In this document: one piece after another, positions 44,902 to 54,545 of the stretch
Position numbering within the stretch: the stretch's first letter is position 1
Layout of the letters: each line of letters begins with the position of its first letter
Assembly (NCBI GenBank): GCA_963556145.1
Contig: OY744461.1
Span: 6,954,891-7,018,890 of the forward strand
DNA length: 64,000 nucleotides
From: Hygrocybe punicea
Lineage: Eukaryota; Basidiomycota; Agaricomycetes; Agaricales; Hygrophoraceae
Direction: 5' to 3'
Position numbers and translations under genes: made by a program
The notes under the pieces: generated by a model
Databases searched by the model: none
The model's input: only the letters and a program-made list of their open reading frames with translations
Told to the model about the DNA's origin: nothing

Positions 44902-45415
44902 GGCGTATCGAAGACCAGTGGCGTGATGGGGTCGATTTCTTGTGATTTGGCCTTCTGAGACGTGTTGGGGCTTGGGGTCGACCAGGAAGATGCCGAAGAG
45001 GCCAGGGAATACGCGGATGAGGTCAGAGACAAGGCTGACGAGGTGTGGGAATGCAAGATGGCAGTTGGTGGAGTTGGCGGCGGTCCAGACATTGTAGCTA
45101 TTGTAGAACACGTGGAACTAGTGACCATAGTGTCTCGCCGCGATGCGGCCCGACCCATGATCGTGTTGCTGAGCCACGGTAGGAAGATGTGCGGCTGAAT
45201 CCAAGCGGCGGCATTGTCGCGAGAGTAGTAACCGGGCTGGATAGCTTCGAGAGCGTCCCGAATGTCCTGAGGGAGATGCTATACGAATAAAGCATTAGAA
45301 TATGGATAAGAAATGGATTAGAAGTGTTTACCGTTGAGACAAATCGTTGGAGATCATCATCAGATATGTTGACAAGGATCTTCTCGATGTCAAGCAGTGG
45401 CGATGGGCTAGCCAT

Positions 45416-45804
45416 TGCAAGTGGGGGAGAATGAGAGGAGAAAGTGGGGAGAAAACGATTATAGTGGCATCTCCAGTGGTTAAATGGAGAATGGAGAAGA
45501 CGGCCACACACCTGGAAAGAGTGTGAGGCCATGCTCAGTGTGGCCTCACATACGAACAAGCGACGTGGAAAGGAGAGACGACGTCGGGGAGATGGTGACC
45601 AGTGCCTCCATCGATGAGGGGGAGGGGGCATGATGAGGGTATCGGGTAAAGATAGGCCGATAAGGATCGGCACCTGTTTGAGCATGCCCAATCAGCATGA
45701 CATTGTGTCTTGTACTAGTGACAGTGTAGTACTACCCATTGTGCCTGAGTAATAGTAGTACTACAATAGACCACTACTAGTACTACTACTACCTACTTGA
45801 TATA
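45416..45804. other. 5' flank of the second MULE-like gene
   Basis: Presumed promoter, then GTAGTACTAC-rich sequence up to the element's tentative end. No other gene seen. Confidence 0.5.
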
Positions 45805-45881
45805 TACTCATCTCGGCCCATCCACTGCCAGTGGGACAGTAATATCCCACCCCATCTCAGCCCATCCACTACCAGTGGCAT

Positions 45882-46218
45882 TAGTGAATGGCACAGGTAA
45901 CCTGTGGGTATTGGCATTGTACCCGTACCAATACCCACAGCTACCCCTACCCATGATCTGGCGGGTTTACCTGTCATTTTGAGCCCTGGATCGTCCAAAA
46001 CAGTCAAGTATTGGGTGAGTTATGATCAAAACAATGAAGAATGATTGTTTTGATCATAACTCACCCAATACTTGACCATTTTGGACGATCCAGGGCTTAA
46101 AATAAAGCTCACAGGGCTTAAAATAAAGCTCACAGGTAGGAGATTCGTACCCATACCCGTATTCGCGGCTACCCCTACCTGTTACCCGTGCGGGTCGCCA
46201 TACCCGTGCCATTCACTA
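45882..46218. mobile_element. hAT-type MITE, family A (337 bp), containing another MITE
   Basis: Ends TAGTGAATGGCACAGGTA and reverse TAGTGAATGGCACGGGTA. Perfect 8-bp target duplications AGTGGCAT (45874-45881 and 46219-46226). Subterminal GGGTA/TACCC motifs. Contains the palindromic element 45969-46137. The same terminal family occurs at 57609 and 63021. Confidence 0.95.
45969..46137. mobile_element. TA-flanked foldback MITE nested in the hAT MITE
   Basis: Ends ACCTGT / ACAGGT with TA on both sides. Near-perfect arms of about 55 nt run inward from AGCCCTGGATCG / CGATCCAGGGCT and meet at an 8-nt loop near 46038. The right side has a 21-bp tandem duplication around GGGCTTAAAATAAAGCTCAC. A TA target and this form suit a Tc1/mariner-derived MITE. 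Confidence 0.85.
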
Positions 46219-46650
46219 AGTGGCATCTAAATATACCACCCCATCTTGGCCCATCCAGTGGCAGCGGGAATTAAATATCCCATCCCATCTCGGCCCATCC
46301 ACTGCCAGTGGGACAGTAATATCCCACCCCCATCTCAGCCCATCCACTGCCAGTGGAAAATAAAATATCTCACCCCATCCACTGCTATTGGCCCAAAAAT
46401 ATCTCACCCCATTTGGGCCCACCCAATGCTATTGGGAAATAATTAGCCTACCTAAATTCGGCCCATCTAATTCCAGTGGGAAATCGTTATTTCTAACTTT
46501 CTGGGCCCATGCAATGTGAAGGGAAAGAAATATCTTGGCTCATCTCAGCCCATCCATTCCAATAGGTCTGGATATTATCTTGGCCCATCTTGGCCCATCT
46601 CGGCCCATCCACTGGGATTGGACCTTTAGCCCATGGGCTCCCCCACTGTT

Positions 46651-46959
46651 ACTGGGCAAGATACGCTGCAAGGGCTTGACAATGCAGCCCAAGCCCATGG
46701 CTGTAACATAGCCCCAAACCATCATATGCCCACTGTAGAGATCCATATCTCTGTGAGCACGTATTCTTCCATTTTCCTTCATCCCTCTTCCTTCTGCATT
46801 CTCCTCTATTCATTATATTCCATTTTCTTAGTACACTCCCTTTATAGATACTATATAGTACCTATATCGTGTTTCATGTACATACATACAAACCAGCTGA
46901 GTTTTGGGTTTTCACCCCAATGACAAGGACTTGCACACCCCAAACCCAAGCCTACAAAG
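46651..46959. other. No gene; end of minisatellite element
   Basis: Contains a TCC-rich leader-like stretch and CCATATCTCTGTGAGCACGT, related to 48452 and 50765, followed by GTTTTGGGTTTTCACCCCA as in the repeats at 48400, 48560 and 50875. Confidence 0.45.
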
Positions 46960-47522
46960 GCTGTGTTCACCACACCACTAGTATGCTTCACCTCTTTCCT
47001 CATGTATCTTTCATCAAACTGGCCTCCTCCAACACCAGCAATTACCATCTGACCTGAATGATTGAATTTTAATTCATCAGAGAATACAACTGATTTCCAA
47101 TCTTTGACCATTTAGTGTTTGTGGGCTTCGGCCCAATCAAGCCACTTTTGCTTGTGAGCTGGAGACAAGAGTGGCTGCCTATGGCATACATATGCTTTTA
47201 GTCCACATGCAGTGAGTCTTTTCCTGATTGTATCAGGGTGCAAATCTGGGAACATTTGTCTTTAAAAAAGGTCTACAACATTATGTACCTGAGTGATGGC
47301 CAAAATTCTGACTGCAACATGGATGTTGTGTGTGGTAAACTTGCAAGGACAACCTGAGTTCAGCTTGACATGGTAGAAATCATTGTTTTCAGCATATCTG
47401 TAAAAGATGTGGTTGACAGTACTCTCATCTACGGAGTACCTTTCTGCAATCTCTCAGGCTCACACACCTTGTTTCTTTAAGAAGACAATTTGAGCCTTTT
47501 TAGTAGGCAAGGTGTAAGCCAT
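46960..47522 (-). pseudogene. Tc1/mariner transposase pseudogene
   Basis: The minus strand from ATG 47522 reads MAYTLPTKKAQIVFLKKQGV, then EIAERYSVDESTVNHIFYRY (helix-turn-helix), TVRIL-type sequence here as VAVRILAITQ, TIRKRLTACGLKAYVC, HKQKWLDWAEAHK and WKSVVFSDELKFNHSG. The last contains the first catalytic Asp in the characteristic SDE motif of Tc1-like transposases. Several in-frame stops (for example within GV*A*EI) and loss of everything after the first catalytic Asp make it inactive. It is cut off near 46960 by the GGGTTTTCACCCC repeat. Confidence 0.85.
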
Positions 47523-48039
47523 GAGTGCTTAAAAGTTGCAGAAGACAGGTTGAAAGGGTTTGGGGACAGAGGTTGTATGACAGATGACAACGGTAGAAAG
47601 AAATCAGCCAACTCTAGATTAGTGTTGCCATAGTTCGGTTCCGAACCTAGCCGAACCCGGTTCAAACCCCGAACCAAACCCTAAGTTCAGTCTAAGTTCA
47701 GCCAAGTGCTGAACCAGACCGTGGGTTCAGTTCTGGGTTTCAAGGCCTGCCGGATTTCCTGAATGGCTCCAAACCACATCCAAACTGTGAACGTGGATAT
47801 TTTTAAGGTATTTATTTCATTTATTTTTCACATTCCTTTACTTACTTTTCATGTTAAATGGTATCATGTGACTGTTACAGGTAGCATTCTTCACCAACAT
47901 GCAACAACGCAAGGCCAATGAACGCGACACAATTTCGCGTTCATGAACACAGGTACGTATTTTACTTTCCTGAACTTTACTAATGTTGCCTGCTACAGGA
48001 AGCTCAACCACGACCGCAGTGTGACCATACCCACGGCCG

Positions 48040-48340
48040 CGAGATGACCACCCAACACCAATGGACACGGGACAGCCGCACCACCACCACCACCACCACC
48101 ACCACCACCACCAGCAGCAATGGCAACGGCAACGGCCAGCAACAGCAGCAGCAGCAGCAGCAGCAACTGCAGCGCCGGCAGCAACGGCAACGGCAGCAGC
48201 AGCAAATGCCGGCAATGCCAGGCAGGGACCACAGGACAAGACGCCCCATCCCTCCACATCCCTTGGGGACACCAGAGGGCTCCCCGGCAGCAACAGCAAT
48301 GGCAACAGCAGCAGCAGCGCCGGCGGAAATGGCAATGGTG
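48040..48340. repeat. CAC/CAG triplet tract and shared GC-rich block
   Basis: A run of CAC then CAG triplets, followed by GCCGGCAATGCCAGGCAGGG and CCTCCACATCCCTTGGGGAC, which recur at 51030-51105. Open frames (poly-His/Gln/Ala/Ser) are compositional. Confidence 0.85.
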
Positions 48341-48359
48341 TAGAGAACGCGGCCTGGGT

Positions 48360-48612
48360 AGGCGTGGATTCAATGTGTGAGTTCATTGTCAGTTGGGGTG
48401 AAAACCCAAAACTCTTCTTGTTTGTGACTATTTACAACAGCCACTACGATGTAGAGACATATATATCTCTGGGTACGTATTCTCATTTTACCATATTCCC
48501 TATTTGTTCTATTATTTGTATGTAGTGGCTGTTGTACATAGTCACAAACAAGAAGAGTTTGGGTTTTGATCCCACTGACAGGACTCGGAAAACAATGAAT
48601 CTGCACCTACCC
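48360..48612. repeat. Large imperfect palindrome (arms ~95 bp)
   Basis: The left arm (GGCCTGGGTAGG...AACAGCCACTAC, 48352-48447) reappears inverted at 48521-48618 around a ~75-bp centre. The centre plus right arm recur as a direct repeat at 50755-50940. The core block CAAACAAGAAGAGTTTTGGG, then TTTTCACCCCAACTGAC, also occurs at 46900. Confidence 0.8.
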
Positions 48613-48840
48613 AGGCCGCGATCACCACATCTGGAGCCCACTGCGAGGACCGTCAACCTCTTCAATTTTCCATTCTTTGACTTTGCCATTTTTGGCACCT
48701 CTCTCCTTTCTGGCAGCAACAGCGCCCCATAGTCAACAGCGCCCTGTATCCGGCAGCATTTCACACACCTCCAGTCTCCCATCAGTTCTCAGGCCCATTT
48801 CTGATGTTTTCAACACCTTTGTATTGTTTCTTCGCACCAG

Positions 48841-50614
48841 TTGCGCCCCCTGGGCTGTAGAACTCAGCCTTGTTGCCTTTTTGTCACACCATCACAGCCA
48901 CATCACACAGTGCCCAATACGCCCCCCCCCTTTGCATTTCCATTATATTTTACTAGTTCCTCCACCCACACTCATTCTAACACATCCAACAGACCAGGAA
49001 GTCGACACCCCACCGATTCTGCTCGAAAAACTGCACCCAGAAAGCCCCAAAACAGCCGCAACGAGCCCATCCAACAAGGAGCGCCACACGCATGTCCAAC
49101 GTCTAGCGGATATGTCGTAGAGCAGGGAAAGCGAGTCCAATGGAATCGATATTGCATGTATAGTCCCAGGTACGCCTGTCCCCGTTGTTCCTGTGGTTGC
49201 CGCGCAGGTAAACACGTCCGCATGTGCAAGTCCAACGTGAATATGCGTATTGACGCATCCTCACTCGTTTCCGCCTCGTTTTGGCCCCCGTCTTCGCATA
49301 TGCCCTCACAATCGTCCACAGGGTTGTTCCAACACATGCCGCCATCGTCTGCACCCGCGTTGTCCCCGGAAAAATGCATCCGCGCATGCCAACGCACCGA
49401 TAATGCGCGTATTGACGTGTCCCCCCTTGTTTCCAGGTCAAATTGCCCCCTGTTTGCGTGTATGCCCACACCGTCGACCACACGCGTGAACAGTGACACG
49501 CCCCCACTGCTTGAGCCCGCGTCATCCCCAGGAATCCGCGCTAGCACCCTGCAGACGCCATTTTCAACATCGGCCCCCGTTTCTGCCCGCATTCCACTCT
49601 CGTTTCACCTGCCATTTGCGCCTACATACCCGCCGTCGTCCCCAGAGGCCAACCATGACACACCGTCGCCATCTGTGCCCATGCCAGCCCCAGGAAAATG
49701 TGTCCATGTGCATTTTGACAACCCCACCCCCGTTCTGCTCTCCTTTCGGTCCCCCTCATCGTCCACGCCCTCTCCCTTATCTCTAGCAACAAGCCACGCC
49801 ATGCCGCTGTCGTCTGTGCCTGCGCCGTCCCTGGCAAAATGCGTCCGCGCGCGCCCAAGGCCGTTTTCCACGCGTCCCGGCGTGTCTGCCTCCGTTTCAC
49901 CCTGCGTTCGCGTCTACAGCCTCGACGTTGTCCCCAGAAGCGATCTGTGACACGCCCCCGCCATCTGAGCCCACGCCGTCACCTGGAGACTGTGCCAGTG
50001 CCCAACAGATGCTGTTTTTGACATATTCCACTGTTTCTGCCCCCATTCCGCTCTCGTTTCAACCCCCATCAGCCGCGTACCACCGCCAGGACCCCCATAT
50101 CACCCTCCATGACGCCGTACAAGCCACCCCCACCGCGTTCAAGCCCCCAACGGACCCACGGACCAGCCCCTACGCCCACGTTCACGCCCCCACGCCTCTG
50201 TATGGCCCCCTCCCATCCCAAATGAGTCCGCCCCCCTCCTTCAATGCCCCGAACACACCACATCACCTGCTACCCCAGTCAACCCCGCACGCCCATGATC
50301 CACCCCACAGAGCCTCACAGGCCCATTCGGTAGCCCATACCACGACTCTGTGCTCGACCCCATCCTGCTATGCCCATGCACTGCCGCTCCATGACTTCGT
50401 ACCCACTACACCCTTGTCATTATCCCCAGAAGCAGGCCAGGGCATGCTGCCAACATCCACATTTGCCACTGATGACATACCTGCTGCGACTTTGCTTGCA
50501 CTCGAGTCAGCATTGTTATCCCTTAAGGCCCTCAAGGTTCTGGAGCAAAAGTTGGTAAAGTTGGTGGATCGGTTGGAGAAGTTGGAAGACTTTGTGTTGG
50601 AAGATTCGTGTTGA
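48841..50614 (+). pseudogene. Pro/Ser-rich protein of ~50-residue repeats, frameshifted
   Basis: Not recognised. A long frame has no clear ATG start. From about 49200 it shows five to six degenerate ~50-residue units with the plan CVRAR...FSTR..VSA.IPLSF..PFAP...SSPEANHDTPPPSVP.PSPGK. Within the fifth or sixth unit (about 49890) the frame shifts; the continuing unit reads SPEAICDTPPPSEPTPSPGD in another frame. It ends in a Leu-rich coiled coil (LKVLEQKLVKLVDRLEKLED) and a stop at 50612-50614. The underlying DNA repeats are about 150 bp. As cargo inside a hAT-type element it may be a captured host gene fragment or an element-specific protein. Decay is suggested by the frameshift. Confidence 0.5.
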
Positions 50615-50754
50615 GTTGATTGGATTTTTTGCGTTTGTTTTTGTTTTGTTTGTTTTGTTTTCAGTATTGTCCCTTCCCTCCCTCCCTTTTTCTTTTCACT
50701 ATTTCTTTCTTCCTTGCCTTGTGTGAGACTGGGGACAGTCTCTATTTGTGTCCC

Positions 50755-51110
50755 TACTGGATGTAGAGACATATATATCTCTTGGTACGTATTCACTCAT
50801 TTTACCATATTCCCTATTTGTTCTATTATTTGTATGTAGTGGCTGTTGTAAATAGTCACAAACAAGAAGAGTTTTGGGTTTTCACCCCAACTGACAACGA
50901 ACTCGCACATCGAATCCGTGCCTACCCAGGCCACGTTCTCTACAACGGCAGCAGCAGCAGCAGCAGCAACAGAAGCACCAGTGCTGGCAGCAATGGCAGC
51001 AGCAGCAGTGGCAGTGCCAGCGCCAGCAGCAGCAACGCCGGCAATGCCAGGCAGGGACCATGGGACAAGATGCCCCATCCCTCCACATCCCTTGGGGACA
51101 CTGGAGGGCT
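50755..51110. repeat. Direct repeat of the 48.45-48.6 kb block plus CAG tract
   Basis: GATGTAGAGACATATATATC through GTTTTGGGTTTTCACCCCA repeats 48450-48590. It continues into TACCCAGGCC, a CAG/AGC tract (50943-51025) and the GC-rich block shared with 48190-48290. Confidence 0.85.
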
Positions 51111-51125
51111 CCCCCACACCCATCT

Positions 51126-51179
51126 ACCTCGCAATATGCAGCGCCATATCTATTGATACGTGCCTGCCATTTGCGAGGA
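51126..51179. repeat. 54-bp palindrome motif, copy 5 (diverged)
   Basis: Arms ACCTCGCAAT / ATTTGCGAGG with core CTATTGATA. Confidence 0.65.
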
Positions 51180-51376
51180 GAACGGAGCTCATTGGAGCCC
51201 ACCTCGGTCTGGGTTTCAGACCGTGTCTGAACCCAGACCGAATGCGGCGAGATGGTTCAATGCCATCTGGGTCCAGGTTTGGCCATGCGCCAAACCGGAC
51301 CCGAAGTTCAGTTTGCGGTTCTGCCAAAAAGGGTCAGAACCGGACCAAACTGAACTTCAGCAACACTACTCTAGAT

Positions 51377-51645
51377 TAAGTTTACTTTCCAAAAGAGAAT
51401 TGCATAGTATTACCTGACATATTTGATGAATACCTTTTCAATGAATTTCTTTTCAATGAATAAAAATCATGTTACTGTTGTAATTATTTGACATCTCTGT
51501 TCCTATGTGAGTACAATGGTGTTAAAATCTCCTCACAAAATGATGAATTGTGTTGATACAATGAGGAAAAGCAAATAAAACCATGTGATGCATTACCTTT
51601 TTGGATTACTGTATATACATGCACCCATCCAAACTCCATTACCCA
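51377..51645. other. No gene identified
   Basis: Unique A/T-rich sequence between two insertions; the left end continues the target site of the family C element. Confidence 0.5.
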
Positions 51646-52445
51646 TAAGGCTATACACAGGTAAGGGTAAACCCATGGTTATTCCAAAAAGGGTAATGCG
51701 GGTTTGGACACCATGACCAAACCACACCCTTCACCCACGGTATGCAGGTGGCTGCAGTTATGCAGGATGGCCTACTGTCAAGACCCCATAAGTAATTAAT
51801 TTTCTTTTATTTTACTATTATTACTATTTTATTTTATTTTATGTCCTATATAATTCATATACAAATCAACTCAAAAATGAACCACAACAACAAACAAAAC
51901 AACCACAACTCAGACCTGGGCTCAGCAACAAAAACAACAGAACAAGGCCAGGAGGGTGGTGCACCCACCGAACAGCCCAGGTACCTGCCCCCAACCCAGC
52001 CTCATTGACATTGCTAACCCTCCCAACAACTACGCCTCACAACAACCACATCTCCCAGACATGCATCAACATGTGTTTGCAAGGTCTCCAGCACAGAAGA
52101 ATACACGGGGACCTCATAAACATGTGTAGATGTATCAACTGATGCATAGGGCTCACGCGGCACCCCCACCCCTCGCGAACGAGGTTAACCCCAACTGTGA
52201 AGCCCATCAGAGACCCCACCTTGCGAATGAGGTTAACCCCAAGTGCAAAGCCCACCAGAGACCCCCCATCTACCTCATGAGGGTGATGATGATGTCAATT
52301 GACCTGCATCTGGCCCACATGAGGTATGGGGCTCCCAGGTGTACTGGGTACCTGCCATCTACCACCATACCCGTTATCCGAATGGGTGCGGGTACGGGTG
52401 CAATGTCCAGAAATCGGACCTGCAGTATACCCATGTAGGGCCTTA
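51646..52445. mobile_element. Degraded non-autonomous hAT-type element, family B
   Basis: Ends TAAGGCTATACACAGGTA and reverse TAAGGCCCTACATGGGTA. Aligned with 44008-44901 over its length, it has lost most CpG (CGCGGT becomes CATGGT and so on). No matching target duplication remains. Keeps the GTGGTGCACCCACC motif (51955), the short palindrome (about 52062-52090) and one full copy at 52272. Confidence 0.85.
52272..52325. repeat. 54-bp palindrome motif, copy 6
   Basis: Arms ACCTCATGAGG / CACATGAGGT with core GTCAATTGAC. Orthologous position to 44684 in the sister element, with CpG changed to TpG/CpA. Confidence 0.85.
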
Positions 52446-52499
52446 TGTATGTAACACTATTGTGCTGACAGAAGGGGATGTGGTGGATAGGAGGCACAC

Positions 52500-52536
52500 T
52501 AGTTGGGCATGGGCCATTGCCTTGCATAGCATGTTA
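52500..52536 (-). mobile_element. Helitron 3' terminus, second occurrence
   Basis: Minus strand: hairpin GCTATGCAAGGCAATGGC, about 10 nt, then CTAG followed by T. Upstream sequence (TTAATATTTGTTCTC) also matches the 3' end at 3133-3200 with substitutions. No Rep-helicase is attached, so this is a non-autonomous or truncated Helitron; the 5' limit is unknown. Confidence 0.7.
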
Positions 52537-53393
52537 CTTAGAAATGAGAACAAATATTAAGATGGAGCATGAACATTTCTTGACCTTCTACATGGTGGCA
52601 CCCCATCTGGGACCCAAAATTGAGAGTCTCCTCATAGACAGCTTTAGACCTAAAACCCACCATAATTCCAATCTTACTCTTATCTAGCTCTGAGGACATG
52701 GAGAAGCACACAATTAAAGACACTGGTAGAATAAGGACAAGAGCAATGAGTGCTCTCCATCAATCGACACTACCTACTGATAATGCACAAGGAAGACTGA
52801 CTACCAAGAAAATGTCAAACATGAAAGGCAAAGCAGATGCCAGGAGTCAGGAAATAGCTAACATCAACCAAGCCAAAGCCTACCTGGTAGAAAAACAGGT
52901 GATAGACCCAGACTCAGAATTGCTGCTAACTAGGCAAATGCATGGATTTGGCAGATCAGTGTGGATCACAGATATGGATCATCTCAGATATGGGTACAGA
53001 TACCATTTTTGGTATCCGCTGACCTGTGTATCTGTATCTGGCAATCCGTGGTCCATATTTTGGCATTGTCATGTTATCCACGTCACACATCAACATCACC
53101 AACAACATCGACCACAACTACAACCATGCTGCTGACAGACCAGGAGAGAGGGAAAAGGGCTGGGACTTTGGTACTTCCACATCCTGGCCTTCAGGTGCAT
53201 AGTTAATTCCATCGTGGTTTTTCATAATAGGCTGATTTAGGCACTTTCACAGCCAACCTAAATGTTTCCAACCACGAAAACATGTCGTGGCCAACCACGA
53301 TCACATTGACAGGAACACATACAACGAATAAGACATGTAGGACCACCACCCCACTACACATATGACAGAATGACATGGCCCTCAAGCCACCAC

Positions 53394-53448
53394 ACCTCAT
53401 GAATCCACACTGACATGTCGTCTGACATGTCAACATTGTTTGCGAGGT
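53394..53448. repeat. 55-bp palindrome motif, copy 7 (core variant)
   Basis: Arms ACCTCATGAA / TTTGCGAGGT. The centre is GACATGTCGTCTGACATGTC in place of TCAATTGA. Confidence 0.65.
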
Positions 53449-53568
53449 ACCTGGCATCAAGACAGATGATGGGAGTGTGGGTGTAGCCCACACTCCCATT
53501 TTCACAGCTCACGGCTCATCCATGAACATGACCACCTTGCGAACACACATGTCCATGACCACGACCTC

Positions 53569-53623
53569 ACCTCGTGAACACATATGTCCACATCAATTGA
53601 TGCATGCATGGCGTTCGTGAGGT
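53569..53623. repeat. 55-bp palindrome motif, copy 8
   Basis: Arms ACCTCGTGAAC / GTTCGTGAGGT and core ACATCAATTGATG. A partial copy precedes it at about 53532. Confidence 0.9.
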
Positions 53624-53719
53624 GTCTGGCATGGAAACTGAGGGCACCTGCCATCAATGGGTGCAGTTTGGTACCTGTCACCAGGACAGGGGTGGTTACC
53701 ACAGGTTAGGGCCTGTTTT

Positions 53720-53774
53720 ACCTTGTGCAAGCATGCCGCAACATCAATTGATATTGGCATGGTAAATGCAAGGT
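53720..53774. repeat. 55-bp palindrome motif, copy 9
   Basis: Arms ACCTTGTGCAAG / AATGCAAGGT and core CATCAATTGATA. Confidence 0.75.
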
Positions 53775-54545
53775 AAATGCCCACCAATCCATCTGTATCC
53801 ATGATGAAATCCATATCTATATCCGTATTCATGGCTCAGGTATGGATATTGATGGATACGGATATGGATAGCCTCAGATGTATCCACAGATTATCCATGC
53901 AATAGCCTACCACCAACTACCCTGTCAGAGCTACTCAAACAGATAGCAGATGAAATCAAACTGAATGAGCTTAAAAGGACAGCCAACATCATCTGCACAC
54001 TAGCCACGATTATCAACAAGCACGTTAAGGAGCAGGAGCTTGAACAAGGACTTCAGAGTCATTCAGACACCAACTAGACAACCTTGGAGCCTACCTGGAA
54101 GTTGCACTCGAACCAACCTTCAAAGACCTCTCGAAATGAATAACCAAATTGATGGAGTTAAGCCCAAGACATGATATGAAAGGCCACTGAGGATCTAGGT
54201 AAAGCAGCTGCAGACATGAAGCATGAAATAGCTGCAGCTGCTGGAAAAATCTGGGATACCTCTCACAAACTAGAATCTACAGCTAGCTCCTACAAAGAAG
54301 CCCTTAACAAACAACCACCACACACGAACATGGCCTCTCACCTCGACCCTCAGACCCAAGCCATCAAAGCCATCAAAGCAAGGCAAATACTTATTGATAT
54401 GGACAATCACACAGAGGGAGAATTGGAGCTAAATAAGATGAGCCTGAATGAAATTGTAGATAAGGCTATGGGCTTGTTCAGCAACTCAATAACAAAGCAC
54501 ATTGATTGTTTCCTCAGACATGCTGTACATGCCATAGATTGCTAA

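Larger units (their letters stand above)
40484..45415 (-). pseudogene. MULE-like transposase gene, many exons, split by a hAT-type insert
   Basis: Starts at ATG 45415 (MASPSPLLDIEKILV) and reads through about eleven short exons to a stop at 40484. Ser-rich and acidic N-terminal part; a zinc-finger region (CRSGAKYKDGC ... HPCSTRVTI ... NGHSHPI) of the WRKY/GCM1-FLYWCH kind; a transposase-like core with LLADDTYKCVHGSWKEW and GIILDGCRAQAEGLG; a segment with WCQAHKAKELQ, WFWASINKNF and STNLNESSHPLTNQNTG; and a coiled-coil, Asp-rich C-terminus. These features suggest a Mutator-like transposase, though I cannot name the clade. A non-autonomous element (44008-44901) interrupts exon 2. Removing it with one GATACGCC duplication joins FDTP to QKSKKHAVLVDSDDD in frame, so the gene was intact until that insertion. 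Confidence 0.65.
40316..45794. mobile_element. Second MULE-like element, tentative ends
   Basis: AGGTAGTAGTAGTA at 40316 is matched in reverse at 45781-45794, and these enclose one transposase-like gene. The minisatellite family 2 lies immediately outside both ends. No target duplication could be read and the terminal repeat is short and of low complexity, so the borders are uncertain. Confidence 0.45.
45805..46650. repeat. 44-bp minisatellite, family 2
   Basis: Units of about 44 bp with CGGCCCATCCACTGCCAGTGG, then ACAGTAATATCCCACCCCATCT. They resemble family 1 (16320-17240) in length and plan (GGCCMATCCA, an internal palindrome, then ATACCCA/ATCCCA). The array is interrupted by a hAT MITE (45882-46218) and followed by GATACGCTGCAAGGGCT (about 46661), as in family 1. 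Confidence 0.88.
47620..51368. mobile_element. Large hAT-type element, family C (3749 bp), with internal ORF
   Basis: Ends TAGTGTTGCCATAGTTCGG and reverse TAGTGTTGCTGAAGTTCAG. Perfect 8-bp target duplications CTCTAGAT (47612-47619 and 51369-51376). GTTCGG/CCGAAC-type motifs fill the subterminal regions. No hAT transposase is encoded. Internally it holds two CAG-rich tracts with related flanks, a large palindrome (48360-48610), a Pro/Ser-rich repetitive reading frame (48841-50614) and one 54-bp palindrome (51126). Same termini as 26741-28026, so it is a cargo-carrying relative. Confidence 0.92.
52931..53909. mobile_element. Degraded hAT-type element, family D (979 bp)
   Basis: Ends TAGGCAAATGCATGGAT and reverse TAGGCTATTGCATGGAT. 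Flanking octamers CTGCTAAC (52923-52930) and CCACCAAC (53910-53917) differ only by three transitions, consistent with a decayed 8-bp target duplication. Subterminal GGATATGGATA-type motifs. Carries at least three 55-bp palindromes and partial copies. No transposase. Confidence 0.75.
52698..54545 (+). pseudogene. Gag/ORF1-like pseudogene split by a hAT-type element
   Basis: Diverged relative of 24834-25526. ATG at 52698 (MEKHTIKDTGRIRTRAMS); QAKAYLVEKQVIDPDSELLL is followed by the insert 52931-53909. Removing it with one copy of the target duplication gives ELLLTTLSELLKQIADEIKL in frame. Further on, frame changes occur near 54050 and 54190, with stops, before MKHEIAAAAGKIWDTSH, SSYKEALNKQ and KAIKARQILIDMD. 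It ends at 54543-54545, extending past the point where the 25.5 kb copy stops (adds LNKMSLNEIVDKAMGL). No reverse transcriptase follows. Non-functional. Confidence 0.7.

Noticed and set aside
40316..45794. Firm MULE borders with 9-bp target duplication around the second transposase gene
   Set aside because: The GTAGTAGTAG ends are low-complexity and the flanking nonamers do not match, so borders were left tentative.
47840..48386. Membrane-like poly-Leu/Ala frame on the minus strand
   Set aside because: Antisense of the CAG/CAC tract; hydrophobicity is a composition effect.
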